NCBI GenBank assembly: GCA_000818945.1
Contig: KN805374.1
Coordinates: 96,439-160,438, forward strand
Length of the DNA stretch: 64,000 nucleotides
Direction: 5' to 3'
Origin: Schizochytrium sp. CCTCC M209059
Lineage: Eukaryota > Sar > Bigyra > Thraustochytrida > Thraustochytriidae
Each line of letters opens with the position of its first letter. Position 1 is the first letter of the stretch. Of this stretch, positions 32,576 through 43,361 are shown piece after piece. A program made the translations under genes and the position numbers. The notes under the pieces are model-generated. The model was not told the origin of the DNA. It saw only the letters and a program-made list of their open reading frames with translations, and did not search any database.

Positions 32576-34381
32576 TTAGTCGTCCTTTTTGGAGACCGGG
32601 GCCTGCTGGGGCATCAAGATGCCCTTGAGCAGCTGCACAAGGGAGATGGCGCGCTCCGACATGCTGGGGCTGTAGCCCATGCCCACGAGGTGAGCGGCCG
32701 TCTTGTGTGCGTCGAGCGCAGTCGGGTACACAAAGGGCGCAGGGAGCTGCGTCTGGACGCCGGGAATGCGGTCCGAGGTGCAAGACTTGACATTGCAGAG
32801 CGCGCGCAGACCCTCGGGGCCGGCGAACTTGCCAAAGCCACTCGCCTTGCAACCACCAAAGGGGAGCTGCTGGCAGAGGTAGTTGGTGCCAAAGTCGTTC
32901 TCGTTAAGCATACCTGCGTCGATGCGCTTGCCAATACGCGCCGCGCGGGCCTTGCTCGACGAAAACACAGAGGAAGCAAGGGCGTAGTTGCAGCTGTTGG
33001 CCTTTTCGATGAGATCGTCCTCAGTGGACCAAGAACGAATGCACATGACCGGGCCAAAGACTTCCTCCTGCGTGATGAGCATGTTGGCCTCGACGTTCGT
33101 GAGAATCGTGGGCTCGTAGAACTGACCGGGTGCAAGCGCAGCATTGCGCTTGCCTCCGCAGATGACCTTGGCTCCCTTGGACTTGGCGTCGTCGACCAGA
33201 CGCTGGATGTGCTCAATGGCGTTCGGGGGCGTCATTGCGCCAATGTCGGCGTGCGAGAGGAGGGGCACGGCCTGCTTCATTTGCGCGACCGCGGCGGAGA
33301 CCCGCTCGACAAACTTGTCGTGGATGGACTCCTGCACAAAGATACGCTCGATACCAATGCAGTTGGCCGAGGCGTTCTGAAAGACGCCACGCATGGCCGT
33401 CGGCACGACGAGGTCGAGGTTGACGTCCTCGCAAATCACAAAGGGGTCCTTTCCGCCGAGCTCGAGCACCACAGGGGTGAGGTTCTTGGCAGCAGACATC
33501 ATCACGAGCTTGCCGATCTTGTCGGAGCCGGTGAAAACCATCTTGTTGATGCGAGACTCCGTGAGCGCCGAGCCAGCTTCCGCCGTGCCGGTGACCACCT
33601 GAACCAGGTCGGTGGAGAAGCCCATGGACTTGAGAGCGACGTGGACCGGGCGCACGAGAAAGTCGGCAGACCACGAGGAGAACTCGCTCACCTTGCACAC
33701 GACAGCGTTTCCGGCAAAGAGGCCCGAGATAATGTGGTTCATGAGGTTGTGGCCCACGTAGTTGAAGGGGGCAATGACGCCAATGACACCCAAGGGGTGG
33801 TACTCCACACGAGCGGACTTGTGCATGGTCAGCGGGCCCTGGCCGCCACGGTATTCGGTGGCCAGAATCTTTTCACCCTCGGCGATCATCCAGCGCAGCT
33901 TCTCACAGGTGGGAGTGATCTCGCCCAGAACGGCGCAAAGACGGGTCTTGCCCGTGTCGCGCACGCAGACGCGCACGATATCTTCGATGTTGTGCACGTA
34001 GTAGTCGAGGAGGGCACGCAGAAGAGCACGGCGCTGGCCATAGGTGGTCTTGGCCCACTCGCGCTGGGCCACGTGCGCCTTGTCCACGATCTCGAACACG
34101 CGTTCGCGCGTCATCATCTCCACCTCGCCAAGATGCTGCATGGTCGCCGGGTCGTAGCACTGCAGCTTGCCCGGGCGGTCCGGGAACTCGAGCTCCATCT
34201 TCTCCTTGACGGGCGCGTCGATCTCGTCCTTGGCCTCGTACTCCTCCAGCTCGAACTCAATCTTCTCCACCACCGGGTCCGACGGCGACAGCACGTACCA
34301 CAGCGCCGCGCCCACCCACGCCACCGTGACCAGCGCCGCCGCCAGCGTCAGCTTGTCCATGTCCTCCAGCATGCTGCTCAT
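32576..34381 (-). CDS. Membrane-anchored aldehyde dehydrogenase (ALDH22/Msc7 type)
   Basis: 601 aa starting at the ATG at 34381. It oxidises aldehydes to acids with NAD(P)+. A single N-terminal TM helix (about residues 11-31, LTLAAALVTVAWVGAALWYVL split across the anchor) precedes the enzyme, as in yeast Msc7 and plant ALDH22A1; an ER location is likely. The catalytic Cys341 lies in NASANCIGIER and the general base Glu307 in LELGGKDP. APFNYVGHNL carries the conserved Asn, GSDKIG is the cofactor loop, and EEVFGPV and LPFGGCKASGFGKFAG are C-terminal signatures. The C-terminal extension (about 60 residues, ending KKDD) matches the family and resembles an ER-retrieval-type basic tail. Upstream in-frame sequence is Arg-rich and was not included. 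Confidence 0.92.
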   Translation of the reverse strand: MSSMLEDMDKLTLAAALVTVAWVGAALWYVLSPSDPVVEKIEFELEEYEAKDEIDAPVKEKMELEFPDRPGKLQCYDPATMQHLGEVEMMTRERVFEIVDKAHVAQREWAKTTYGQRRALLRALLDYYVHNIEDIVRVCVRDTGKTRLCAVLGEITPTCEKLRWMIAEGEKILATEYRGGQGPLTMHKSARVEYHPLGVIGVIAPFNYVGHNLMNHIISGLFAGNAVVCKVSEFSSWSADFLVRPVHVALKSMGFSTDLVQVVTGTAEAGSALTESRINKMVFTGSDKIGKLVMMSAAKNLTPVVLELGGKDPFVICEDVNLDLVVPTAMRGVFQNASANCIGIERIFVQESIHDKFVERVSAAVAQMKQAVPLLSHADIGAMTPPNAIEHIQRLVDDAKSKGAKVICGGKRNAALAPGQFYEPTILTNVEANMLITQEEVFGPVMCIRSWSTEDDLIEKANSCNYALASSVFSSSKARAARIGKRIDAGMLNENDFGTNYLCQQLPFGGCKASGFGKFAGPEGLRALCNVKSCTSDRIPGVQTQLPAPFVYPTALDAHKTAAHLVGMGYSPSMSERAISLVQLLKGILMPQQAPVSKKDD

Positions 34382-34673
34382 CTCCCCGCTCCCGCTCTGC
34401 TCCCCGCGCTCCTGGCCGTCCAGCCGCGCTGCGTCGCGCCCGCGCCCGCCCGCTCGCTCGCTCGCTCTCTCCCGAGAAGAACCGCGCGTAGCAGCTCGCG
34501 TACGTGCTCGTCGCGTGCGCGTAATGGCAGTCTGCCACGCGGCACGGCATGCCTGCCATCTGTGACAGCGCAGTAGTAGGCGGGCTGACGCGCGCCAGGC
34601 CGATGTTGGCGTCATCCTCGACGCGGGCACACACCTTCGCGCACCCTCTCATGCCGTGCCGAGGATGACGACA

Positions 34674-34707
<34 letters not shown>

Positions 34708-35405
34708 AGCACGTGGCGGGCCACGGCGGCCGCGAAGAGGGCGGGCGAGAGGCGGGATGGGCCAGGGCGGGATGGGACCGCCACCACCTGCCTGCCTGCC
34801 TGCCTGCCTGCAGCTAGCTGACAGTGAGCGAGCCAAAGCTGTGAACAAGATACGGGCGATGCGGTCAGAGAGACCAGCATGTCTCTGACCGACCTGCACG
34901 CGGCGCAAGATGGTCAAGAAAAAAGGGAGATGAAAAGGTCATGGGTGGAATGCCGAAAGGAGGCCGCCCAGGAAAAGAAGGGCGCCAGTGAACGAAGAAG
35001 AGCAGGGGCTCGCACATTTATAAAACGGAAGCTTGCCTCGCGGGCCTACGAATGCGCATGGGTGCATGCATGCTCGTCAAGTTCGCTTCAGATCACGATG
35101 AGTCGGAAAGACAATGGCAACGAAGGCAATCACTGATTTACAAAAATGTCAATGGCGGCGCGGCGCGACGCGAAGCCAAAAGTCTCAAGTCTAGCGAAAG
35201 ACAGGAGAAAGAAATCGAGAGAAGAAGAAGATTCATCAATGTGGCTGCGGTATGTCGCAGTGGCTGGCAACTAGATCGATCACAGGTCTAGCCGGGCCCT
35301 AGTAAGGAAGAAAAGACTTATCTGTTTATCTTAGGACTATCGTTGGCCTGGTATGATAGTTTGGCCCATAGATGGGCCTTGGTCTACTACAACGAGTTGC
35401 GATGA
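34382..35405. other. Intergenic region upstream of the ALDH gene
   Basis: 1,024 bp that holds the ALDH promoter and the 3' flank of the next minus-strand gene. It carries (GAGGAC)n near 34675-34702 and (CCTG)n near 34789-34812. No gene seen. Confidence 0.5.
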
Positions 35406-37256
35406 TTAGATGTCCGTGCGGCAAGGAGCGCCAAAGAGGTGGCAGAAGCGGTCGGAGGTTGCAATGTGACCTGTGCAGCACGCAGACGCCCCGCCTGGAC
35501 GAGTATGGCAACCGACTCCACCGCACGTACCGCACGACTTGGGACAGCACACGTTGCCCGAAAGGATGCCACCCTTAGCCGAGCAAAGGGCTTGAGGCGT
35601 TGGCTCCACCATGCGGCAAGGCGGGCCCACAAGCTCGCAGAACCGGTCCGAGTTCGCGATATGACTCTGGCAGCACTTGGACGATCCTCCCGGACGGCTG
35701 CTGCAACCAGGCCCACCGCATGTACCACAAGATTTGGGACAGCATTCTTTGCCTTGGGGAATGCCGTTGGGGCAGAGCGCATCCGGCGTCGGTTTGGGCG
35801 TCGGCTTGGGTGTCGGCTTGGGCGTGGGGTCCGACGAGTCGGTTTCATCGAGCAATCGGTACCTCCAGGAGAGGCCACTTTTGTCGTTTAAAACGCCAGA
35901 GGGAGCAACAATCGCGGACCGCTCGTTGGAAAGCGTATCGAGAAAGCTCGAGCTTTTAGAGCTTGCAACTGCATCGAATCTGCAGCACGGATTGAAGATA
36001 CCCTTTTTCGTCGGGCAACGCTGCACGCCGTCATTCGGGCAACCGCGGTTTGCGTTCGAGCAGCAGGAGTGAGGGTTGTTCTGCGTGCAGCAAACACCCT
36101 TGCGGATGTCATCACGTACGCAAAGCGCGTTATTAACACAAAGGCGACCATTCTTGCAAAGGTCAGGCTCGAAGCTGGAAATTTTCATCCGATGAACTTC
36201 TTCGTCCGTAGGCTTTCGGCACTCCACGGGACTATCCGTGGAAAACTGCGTTAGACTCGTGCTGGAAACGTCGGAGACGCCCGAGATGACTGCCTCACCG
36301 ACAAGACCATCGACCTCTCGATTGCAGAATGCAGGACGACTCTCTTTGCTGACGGTAGCTTTGGCCGTGAAGGGAACCTTGAAAGTGATTTGCTGTCCGA
36401 ACAAAGCAAGTGTCTTGAACGATCGAGGCGCGATGGGATCGCCACCGATCTCAAACGATGCTTCGCGCGTGACGCTCCTTCGAATGGTCTGACCTGCAGT
36501 CAATTCTGCTTCGACACCAACTTCCAGCTCGGCTGTTGTCTCCGCAATCTCGGGAACTCCCGCTTTCACACTCGTCGAGCTCTGAATGCTCAAGCCTAAA
36601 GTTTGCTGGAAGTTAAATTCGACCTCTTCATTGCTGAGAAAGCTGGCCTTGAAGCTTCCCGACGTTGTAGGAGTGCTGCCGCTGTTTTCGATGTTCTGGG
36701 TCAGTTGAAACCCCAGCGCGGATGTCGGATCTTCAAACGGTGTTCCGTAAACGACGCTGTGAATCCTGGGTACTTCGGTTCCACTGCAGTCTCTGAACTC
36801 GAGTCTGGAATCGTGCTTTGTGATTGTGAACTTGTGGGATTCCTTGCCCTGACTGTCTACCGTGAAGATTTTCGTGCCTCGGATGCGTTGCGAGCAGCAG
36901 TCAGCACGGTTGAGGATTACGATGCGGGTCACGTCAAAGGCTTTCTTGTTGACAAGTTCTGCTTCCCAAAAGACATGAGTGAAAGGGGAAGGACTCACGG
37001 AGTGGTAGCAACCACCTTTGGTGTAATCCTGATTGCTGCTCCCACCGATCGGGCCTCTCTCCGTGCTTCTTTCATCTACACCTTTCGATGCCTGCGGATT
37101 TGTGAGAGCAATCCGCTTGTTTTTCCTGTCGTAAACTTCAATTTTACAGAAAGCGAGCACATTCCCGGACAAGCTGAGCTTGATCTTGTCCGCGTTTGCG
37201 GTGTTGAGGGCGAAGCAGCTCCAGAGCACCAGGAGAATGGCGATGAGTTGCCGCAT
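35406..37256 (-). CDS. Secreted protein: lectin-like, aerolysin-like and Cys-rich domains
   Basis: 616 aa. Residues 1-22 are a clear signal peptide ending ANA. Residues ~25-160 look like an F5/8-type C (fucolectin-like) domain, with the paired-Cys segment NRADCCSQRIRG. Residues ~195-310 show long alternating polar/hydrophobic Ser/Thr-rich strands with the motif KAGVPEIAETTAE, typical of the aerolysin/ETX-MTX2 beta-pore-forming fold. A Cys-rich segment (367-425) follows. A TPKP-repeat linker (477-491) then leads to two ~50-residue Cys-rich repeats (495-547, 558-612) sharing CCPKSCGTCGG, RPGG and SDRFC. It is likely exported, and binding to a glycan surface is plausible. Whether it forms pores is not shown by sequence. 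The reading frame is intact. An immobilised extracellular adhesin or defence protein is an alternative. Confidence 0.7.
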   Translation of the reverse strand: MRQLIAILLVLWSCFALNTANADKIKLSLSGNVLAFCKIEVYDRKNKRIALTNPQASKGVDERSTERGPIGGSSNQDYTKGGCYHSVSPSPFTHVFWEAELVNKKAFDVTRIVILNRADCCSQRIRGTKIFTVDSQGKESHKFTITKHDSRLEFRDCSGTEVPRIHSVVYGTPFEDPTSALGFQLTQNIENSGSTPTTSGSFKASFLSNEEVEFNFQQTLGLSIQSSTSVKAGVPEIAETTAELEVGVEAELTAGQTIRRSVTREASFEIGGDPIAPRSFKTLALFGQQITFKVPFTAKATVSKESRPAFCNREVDGLVGEAVISGVSDVSSTSLTQFSTDSPVECRKPTDEEVHRMKISSFEPDLCKNGRLCVNNALCVRDDIRKGVCCTQNNPHSCCSNANRGCPNDGVQRCPTKKGIFNPCCRFDAVASSKSSSFLDTLSNERSAIVAPSGVLNDKSGLSWRYRLLDETDSSDPTPKPTPKPTPKPTPDALCPNGIPQGKECCPKSCGTCGGPGCSSRPGGSSKCCQSHIANSDRFCELVGPPCRMVEPTPQALCSAKGGILSGNVCCPKSCGTCGGVGCHTRPGGASACCTGHIATSDRFCHLFGAPCRTDI

Positions 37257-38875
37257 TTTCTCTCTCTACTGGTCTTCGAGGCCTAAAATACTCCCTTCTT
37301 CTTGGCTTTTCGTCTGTCTGTCTGTCTATCTGTCTGTTTGTGCGTGCGTGCGTATGTCTCGATTTTCGAAGCTTGTTGCTCTTGCTTGCTGGCGTCTGCC
37401 TTGCCAACGGCGCTCAAGTACGCGTAGCTGCGGCTCGTCTGCTTAGGCTTTGGTTCTTCGGTTGGCTTTGATTGCGATCTGCTCCGCTTCGATTTCGTTC
37501 TGCTGCTGATGCCGCTCTCCGATATCTGGCCGATTGAAAAAGCAAGTCTTTCTGTATCGTCTTGGACGCTGATGCCAGATTTTGTTGTCTTTCCCTTTAC
37601 AATTTGTAAAAAGCAAGCCAGCGCCGTATTGCCCGCTTAGTTGAGTGATCATCGGCCATCGCGTTAATCTTATAATAGTACAGTCAGACGAGTGAATCAT
37701 CGGTCGCGTTGGTGTAATTATATTCATTTTCGAAGTATCCAGTCAGTCGAGTGAACCGTCAGTCATCCGCGTTGTTTATATACCATGATCTTGATGGCTC
37801 GAATCTGACAACAGCCGGTCTTACGATCATCGATTTCCTCATCGGTTAGAATTACCGCGAATACGATCCCGACAGGCTTACACCCACAAGATTTTTTTGA
37901 GACCCAAATGACTCGAAGATGGCTGTTCCAACGTGTAGTTCAACCATGCTCCTTTCTGGCCCGCGACGAACGAATGAGCTGCGGCGTTTGTCCCAAAAAA
38001 GCCAGACTCAACGTGCCACTGCACGAATTCATGTTCCAACATGCAGCAAGGGGCAAATGCCGCTCAGTCCCGGCTCTTTATCTCTTTTCGACGGTCGCCA
38101 CGGGTCCGGCTGCGAGGAGAACGGCAGTTGGCTAGCTGGGCGCCTAGTGGCTAAAGTGTGTGTGTATATGCGTCTGTGCATGTGTGCGTTGTTCAAGCCA
38201 TCTCTTCAGGGAAGTAGTGGTGCACAAGCCTCGTTGCGCTCAACGCGAGCAGCCGGCCTACCGTCCAACACTCCCCATGGGTTGGCCTGCTCTGCCCTGC
38301 TCCTGCGTTGAGAGTCGTAATCGCGTTGGAAAGGCTGGTCGGACGCCGGTATATACGGTGTCGGTCGATCGCCTTTTAGGCAGCGAAGTCATACCGCAGC
38401 GGCACGGCCGTCCCCATTTGCTATGTGCCGCCAGCAAGGTCGGTACTGGAGCTGGCTGCTGCAACTTGTTGCACGCGTTGGTGTGGCTTCTTCCAGCGAA
38501 CCCGAAATGTTGTCAAGGTCACACACAACGCAGGGTGTAGCCGAGAGAGAGTGACGCGTAGGTGAGAGAAAGCAAAATTAATTTCATTCCAAATGCACGA
38601 GGACCAGAGCGCAAGGCATAAAAGAGCCGACGGGCGCATTCTGTTATGGATTGGGGAGAATGTGCTGGCACTTCATGGCCAGCCAGCCAATCACCCGGGC
38701 AAACCAAGATTGATGGTAAACAAGTGTGTCGTCTTCAACACCAGATATGACCGTGTCGAGGGCAGCCAGCAGAGATCATGGCAGAGTGGTTGGAAGACAA
38801 ACGAAATGTCTTGAAATCAGGCGCAGCCACACAAGAAAATTGCAAATCAAAGGGAAAAAGCATGCTTCATTTCTT
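37257..38875. other. Intergenic region upstream of the secreted-protein gene
   Basis: 1.6 kb without a recognisable gene. TGTC units occur near 37313-37338 and three degenerate ~60-bp direct repeats at 37635-37800. No tRNA or rRNA seen. Confidence 0.5.
37635..37800. repeat. Three degenerate ~60-bp direct repeats
   Basis: The copies start near 37636, 37681 and 37740. Each has the order GAGTGA, a TCATCGG/CGTCAG variant, then CGCGTT, followed by an AT-rich tail. They lie 380-540 bp upstream of the secreted-protein gene. Confidence 0.5.
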
Positions 38876-41143
38876 CTAGCGATGCGTGAATGATCGGGAT
38901 GGAGGGTCATAGACGAATGCGAGGCGGCGGTCACGCCCACGAAGCTTGCGATCCATCTTGGACGCCGTCGCGGACGCGGAGCCGCGCCCACCCGACGAGG
39001 CGCTAGGCTCATCTCCGGCAGTCTCATCCATGGCGTCCATATCATCTGCGAATTGCCCCGCGGCCCGACTTGACGAAGTCATGACGTCGAGACACATTTG
39101 TAAGCGACGCAACTGATGCGAAAGGAGCCGCAGCTGGTCTGCAGCACGCAATTCATCGGCATGGTCGTTCACCTCAGTCTGAATGATGCGCAACGTCGAA
39201 TTGCTCGTCGGCAGCAGCGTAAAGTGCGGAGCGCGTTGCGGGTAATCCACAAAAACCTGAACCACAGCTTCCACCCTGTTCTTGTCCGTGGTCTCCATGA
39301 CGCCATGAAAGCAGCGACGCCCAAACTTAGTCCAGGCCGAGGATGTCGCTGCCTCGCGACGACGATGGAAGATGGGTGCCCCGCTTGCCCGTGCGACCTG
39401 CGTCGAAGTGATCCGATCATCCGCTTCCGCTTCCGTCATCTCTTCCCACTTGATGAGGCGTGTTGTCGCCTTGCTTGGGAAAAGACCTTCCGCAGAAGGG
39501 TGCACAGGGACCGGATGCGGGCATTTTTTCAACGCGTGCAGCTGCTCAGAAAGCGCTTCTTGCGCGCCCACGCGCTCCAAGATGCTCTGCACAATGCTGC
39601 CCATTGAAGGCTGCGCCTCTGCGCCGGGACCCTCGGGAGGAAGATTGTAGCTTCCCGCGAGCCATTGCAGCCACTTGTACGGACGATCTGGCAAATCTTC
39701 AGGAAACTCTTTCCGCGCTCCCTGCGCGGCAGTCGTATCCAAGCTTGCGCGTGGCAGGAACTGCCCGGTATCGTTGGGATAAATATTGGCCAACAATCCT
39801 GGACGGTTCTCCGCCTCGACCGTGACGACCTTGAGAGCGGGATAGAACTTGAAGACGAGCGAGACATCGATCTGCCGATTAGGCGATTCAAGTTTGGCCA
39901 AGACAGAATAGCCGGAGTCGACAAGAGGTCGACCGTCCATCGGTTGCAGCTTATTCACGCCGTCAGCAGCATCGTCCGCTTTCAATGAGAGGCGGCGTTT
40001 TTTCGCAGCAGGCCCCGAACCTGCCACATCGTCAACAACCATGGGATCGTCAGCTTCCTTGTCGCCGTTTGCCGCTCCGCCACTGGTGGCGTTGGCATTG
40101 CCTCTAGATCCCTTGATGTTCTTCTTCGTCTTCTTCTTCTTGTTGAAGTTGCCCTTCGTCTTTCCCGCCGTTGCCTCCTCGTCGTCGTCCTCCTCCTCAT
40201 CATCGTCGTCGTCGTCGTCGTCGTCGTCATCATCATCTTTTTCTTCTTGACTGCCATTTTCAACTTTTCCGTGTTGCGAGTCCGAGATCTGCGCGGCGGC
40301 AAGGCGCGCGACAGCGGCCTGATCCTTTGCCACGCTTACGCCCACACCACCGAAACTATCGCCATACGCTTCGAGCTGGCAGTAAATCATGTACAGAGGT
40401 TCGGGAAGCTCTCTGCAGAGTTCGTGGCGCGCAAGTCTGTCTATGACTCGATCTCCAAAGTGCTCCTGCACCGGTTTGGTGGCCTTGACGATATCTTGCA
40501 TTTTACGAGGCAACTCATCAAGAAAGGCCAGACGGTCCGAAGTGCTTTCCTTGACCGCTTTCACACTTTCACGAAGCGTGCGTAGTCTGTTTTGCAGGTC
40601 ACGGCGCAGCTGGAGCTCGTGCGAAAGGCGGCAGAGATTCACTTTGTGCGCCTGCTCCTGGCTGCCCTCAGGCAACGACCGAATGTCCTTGAGCAATGAC
40701 TCCGAAGCGGAGGCTTCAAAGTCTTCGCGCGAGACCAGGTCAATCTTGGCATTTTCTGTGAGCGTGAACTTGCGACATCTCTCGATTTCTCTGCGCAGGT
40801 ATGCCTTCTCGTACAAGAGGTTCTGCAGCGAAAGCTGACGATCCTCGGCGCTCTTTTTGGCCGCGTCGAGCTGCTCAAGCAGTCCGGCTGCTGCGCAAAA
40901 TGCCTCTCGGCTCCGCCTCTTCAGCTCCATGATGGCCACGCATCCCTCGGCGTACGCTTTCTTCTGCGCCGCCCCAGTCGCCGGGCCTTGCTCGTCGTCG
41001 CCGGCCGGCGGGTGTTTTTTGGCGGCGGCCGCCTCTCGCGCGAGATGCCGCAGCCGCTCTCCGAGCGCGCCGAGCCGGCCCGTGGCGCTCACGAGGGTCT
41101 TGCGCGCGCCCGCCTCTCCGCTGGCCGCGCCCGGGCCCGCCAT
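38876..41143 (-). CDS. THOC5: THO complex subunit 5 (THOC5)
   Basis: 755 aa starting at the ATG at 41143. THOC5 is part of TREX, coupling transcription to mRNA export in the nucleus. The N-terminal coiled coil contains the family hallmark LQNLLYEKAYLRREIERCRKF, split as LSLQNLLYEK and REIERC, followed by IDLVSREDF, which corresponds to the conserved IDLV segment of animal THOC5. Next come ELQLRRDLQNRL, LPRKMQDIVKATKPVQEHF and EPLYMIYCQLEAYG, which also match in order. An acidic run (plus strand about 40188-40240) and a Lys-rich patch form a disordered spacer. The C-terminal half contains the second conserved domain, including VLAKLESPNRQIDVSLVFKFYP. The in-frame stretch above 41143 is the non-coding divergent region. 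It is head-to-head with the kinesin. Confidence 0.88.
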   Translation of the reverse strand: MAGPGAASGEAGARKTLVSATGRLGALGERLRHLAREAAAAKKHPPAGDDEQGPATGAAQKKAYAEGCVAIMELKRRSREAFCAAAGLLEQLDAAKKSAEDRQLSLQNLLYEKAYLRREIERCRKFTLTENAKIDLVSREDFEASASESLLKDIRSLPEGSQEQAHKVNLCRLSHELQLRRDLQNRLRTLRESVKAVKESTSDRLAFLDELPRKMQDIVKATKPVQEHFGDRVIDRLARHELCRELPEPLYMIYCQLEAYGDSFGGVGVSVAKDQAAVARLAAAQISDSQHGKVENGSQEEKDDDDDDDDDDDDDEEEDDDEEATAGKTKGNFNKKKKTKKNIKGSRGNANATSGGAANGDKEADDPMVVDDVAGSGPAAKKRRLSLKADDAADGVNKLQPMDGRPLVDSGYSVLAKLESPNRQIDVSLVFKFYPALKVVTVEAENRPGLLANIYPNDTGQFLPRASLDTTAAQGARKEFPEDLPDRPYKWLQWLAGSYNLPPEGPGAEAQPSMGSIVQSILERVGAQEALSEQLHALKKCPHPVPVHPSAEGLFPSKATTRLIKWEEMTEAEADDRITSTQVARASGAPIFHRRREAATSSAWTKFGRRCFHGVMETTDKNRVEAVVQVFVDYPQRAPHFTLLPTSNSTLRIIQTEVNDHADELRAADQLRLLSHQLRRLQMCLDVMTSSSRAAGQFADDMDAMDETAGDEPSASSGGRGSASATASKMDRKLRGRDRRLAFVYDPPSRSFTHR

Positions 41144-41194
41144 GCTGTTTGCCCTTGCTCGCGCCGCGCACCGAAGCGACCACGATCGAGGAAT

Positions 41195-41218
41195 GCTTGC
41201 TTGCTTGCTTGCTTGCTT
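41195..41218. repeat. (GCTT)n microsatellite
   Basis: Six tandem units just upstream of THOC5. Confidence 0.8.
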
Positions 41219-41717
41219 TGTCGCGCGCAAGCCCGGCCACGACCCATTTTGAGATGCAACTGTAAAGCCAAAAAGCCTCTTCGGGATGCCAGCGTGTAGG
41301 GAGGTGAATGACCTTCGACGACCAAGCGATCGTCCTTTGATACGCGCGGCGAGTTGGATTATGCCAAGAACAAGAGATCTCCGGTCGCTCCTGGTCATCA
41401 TCCGATCGTTTGTGCCTTGCCAGAGCTCAAGCGAGAAACATATGTCAGCGACTACCTCGCGCACGAGCGAAGTGCATCCTGCCGGACGGCAGCAATTGGC
41501 CAAACAGAAAAGAATAGTAGTAAGTAATCGACGAGGGACTTTTCCAAAAGCAATCACTAACATGAAACTTCTCGTCGCCCTACAAGGTAGAATTTCCGAG
41601 AAGGATGTCTTGGTTTTTTGCTCAACATTAAATCACAACGCTGTTCACTCAGATGATGAGGTGAAACATGTGGGCTCCGAAAGCACGTCATTCGACCTTT
41701 GGTCTCTGCGAAGAACA

Positions 41718-41755
41718 ACAAATAAATAAACAAACAAACAAACAAACAAATAAGC
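41718..41755. repeat. (AAAC/AAAT)n microsatellite
   Basis: AAAT units flanking about six AAAC units. Confidence 0.8.
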
Positions 41756-42243
41756 AATCGAGAAAAAAAAGCAAGACTCGAAGACTACATGATTCGAGAT
41801 TTTCGCTCACACGCGGAAATGACAGAAAAAGCGGCTGACATAAATCCGAGCGACCTTTCACTACACAGAAGCGCTTTTCCATTTCTCTCGTTCAAGCATT
41901 CATCGCATTGACGTATCTTCAAAGAATTGTACGGTAGTCTGTTCGCGGGCTCAGACTCGGCCAATGGCCTCAATTTTTCCCCGTCCGTTCTCTGTTTATG
42001 AACATGGCGTTCTATTTGACCGTTCATGAGCAAGTCCCTGGCAGTCATTTCACTGTGAAAATGGCACGGGCGGGACGACGATGCCGCACAGCGATAGCTC
42101 ACAATCGCGCGACGCAGCAAACGCGCAAAGGAGAAGCACGAAGTGATCTCGTGCGCCGTAGGCGCAGGACACCATTTAGGCAGCAGCATAGAAAGCCTTG
42201 ACCGGCGGCTCATGCTAGCTAACGAGCGCCAAGGGTGGCCGTA

Positions 42244-43316
42244 ATGGGACTTGTTTCGTCCTCGGGCTACGCCGAGCAAGAGGTCCTGGTCAACGTGAAG
42301 GAGGAGATTATCGTGGAGCAACACGTTGAAGACGAAAACAAAGAAGATGCTTCAAAGGCGGCGGCAAGCATACTGCGACGAGGATCGAGCGTGCGTCGCA
42401 GCATTATCGTCGTTGAGGGCCCAGATGATGGCTACGGCGTGAGTGACGACGAAAACTTGCCCCATGGAAGCATGAGCGAAATGTCCAGCTTACGGGAATG
42501 CCTTTTCCAGAGTGATAGCGAAGCTGACGATGACGATGACGAGTTGGCGACAGATGCCATCGTATTGCCACCAGAACGGAAAGACTTTCGCGAGCAAGAT
42601 CCGTCTGTGTTTACCTTGCTGGACTACTTGGGTGTCCAGCCCCAGCCAGGAATTGGCGCATTGCAGGTTATTGAGCTCGTCTTGCCATTCTGTGGTATGT
42701 CTCATAGCTACTATCCACGCATTGACCATTTTGTGATGCGGATTCTTCACAACGCGAAAGAGGAAGTTCAAAACGGTGCCCGTGAGTGGCGTGACGACGT
42801 AGGAAACAACCTGCTCATGCGAGCGTGTCTCTCCAAGTCGATAATTCTCGCCACCTTTCTAGTGGAAACCATCAAGATTGACCCAGGATTCGCGAGATCC
42901 GGAACTGGCGAAACGTCTCTACATGTGGCCACGCGAAATAGTCTCTTTGTGCTCACCGAGATGCTCTTGCGTCACGGCGCCCCACACTCGCCCTCGGACC
43001 GACGACTACGAACCCCTCTCCACTATGCTGCTGCGTCTGGGGACGCGACGACGGTTGCTCTATTACTTTTGTATGGCGCAGATCCACGACGACAGGATGA
43101 GTCCGGGAAAACCGCCATTGACTACGCATTAATGCGTGAAGACGCCAAAGATTGTGTGTCTTTGCTTCATACGCACTCTCACTGGGTAGCCTACCAGGAC
43201 CGACGGTCGGGTCGCACCTTTTACGAAAACTCTGTCACAAAGGAGACGACCTTTCAGCGGCCTCTGAACGTTACGATGGACATGGCATCTGTTGTTCACG
43301 AAGCCACCAAGACCTT

Positions 43317-43361
<45 letters not shown>

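Larger units (their letters stand above)
41144..42243. other. Divergent intergenic region, THOC5 / kinesin
   Basis: 1.1 kb with a GCTT microsatellite (41195-41218) and an AAAC microsatellite (41718-41755). No gene supported. Confidence 0.5.

Noticed and set aside
38876..41563. THOC5 starting further upstream at 41563
   Set aside because: Residues before 41143 are unrelated to THOC5, rich in repeats (GCTT tract), and lie in the divergent intergenic region.
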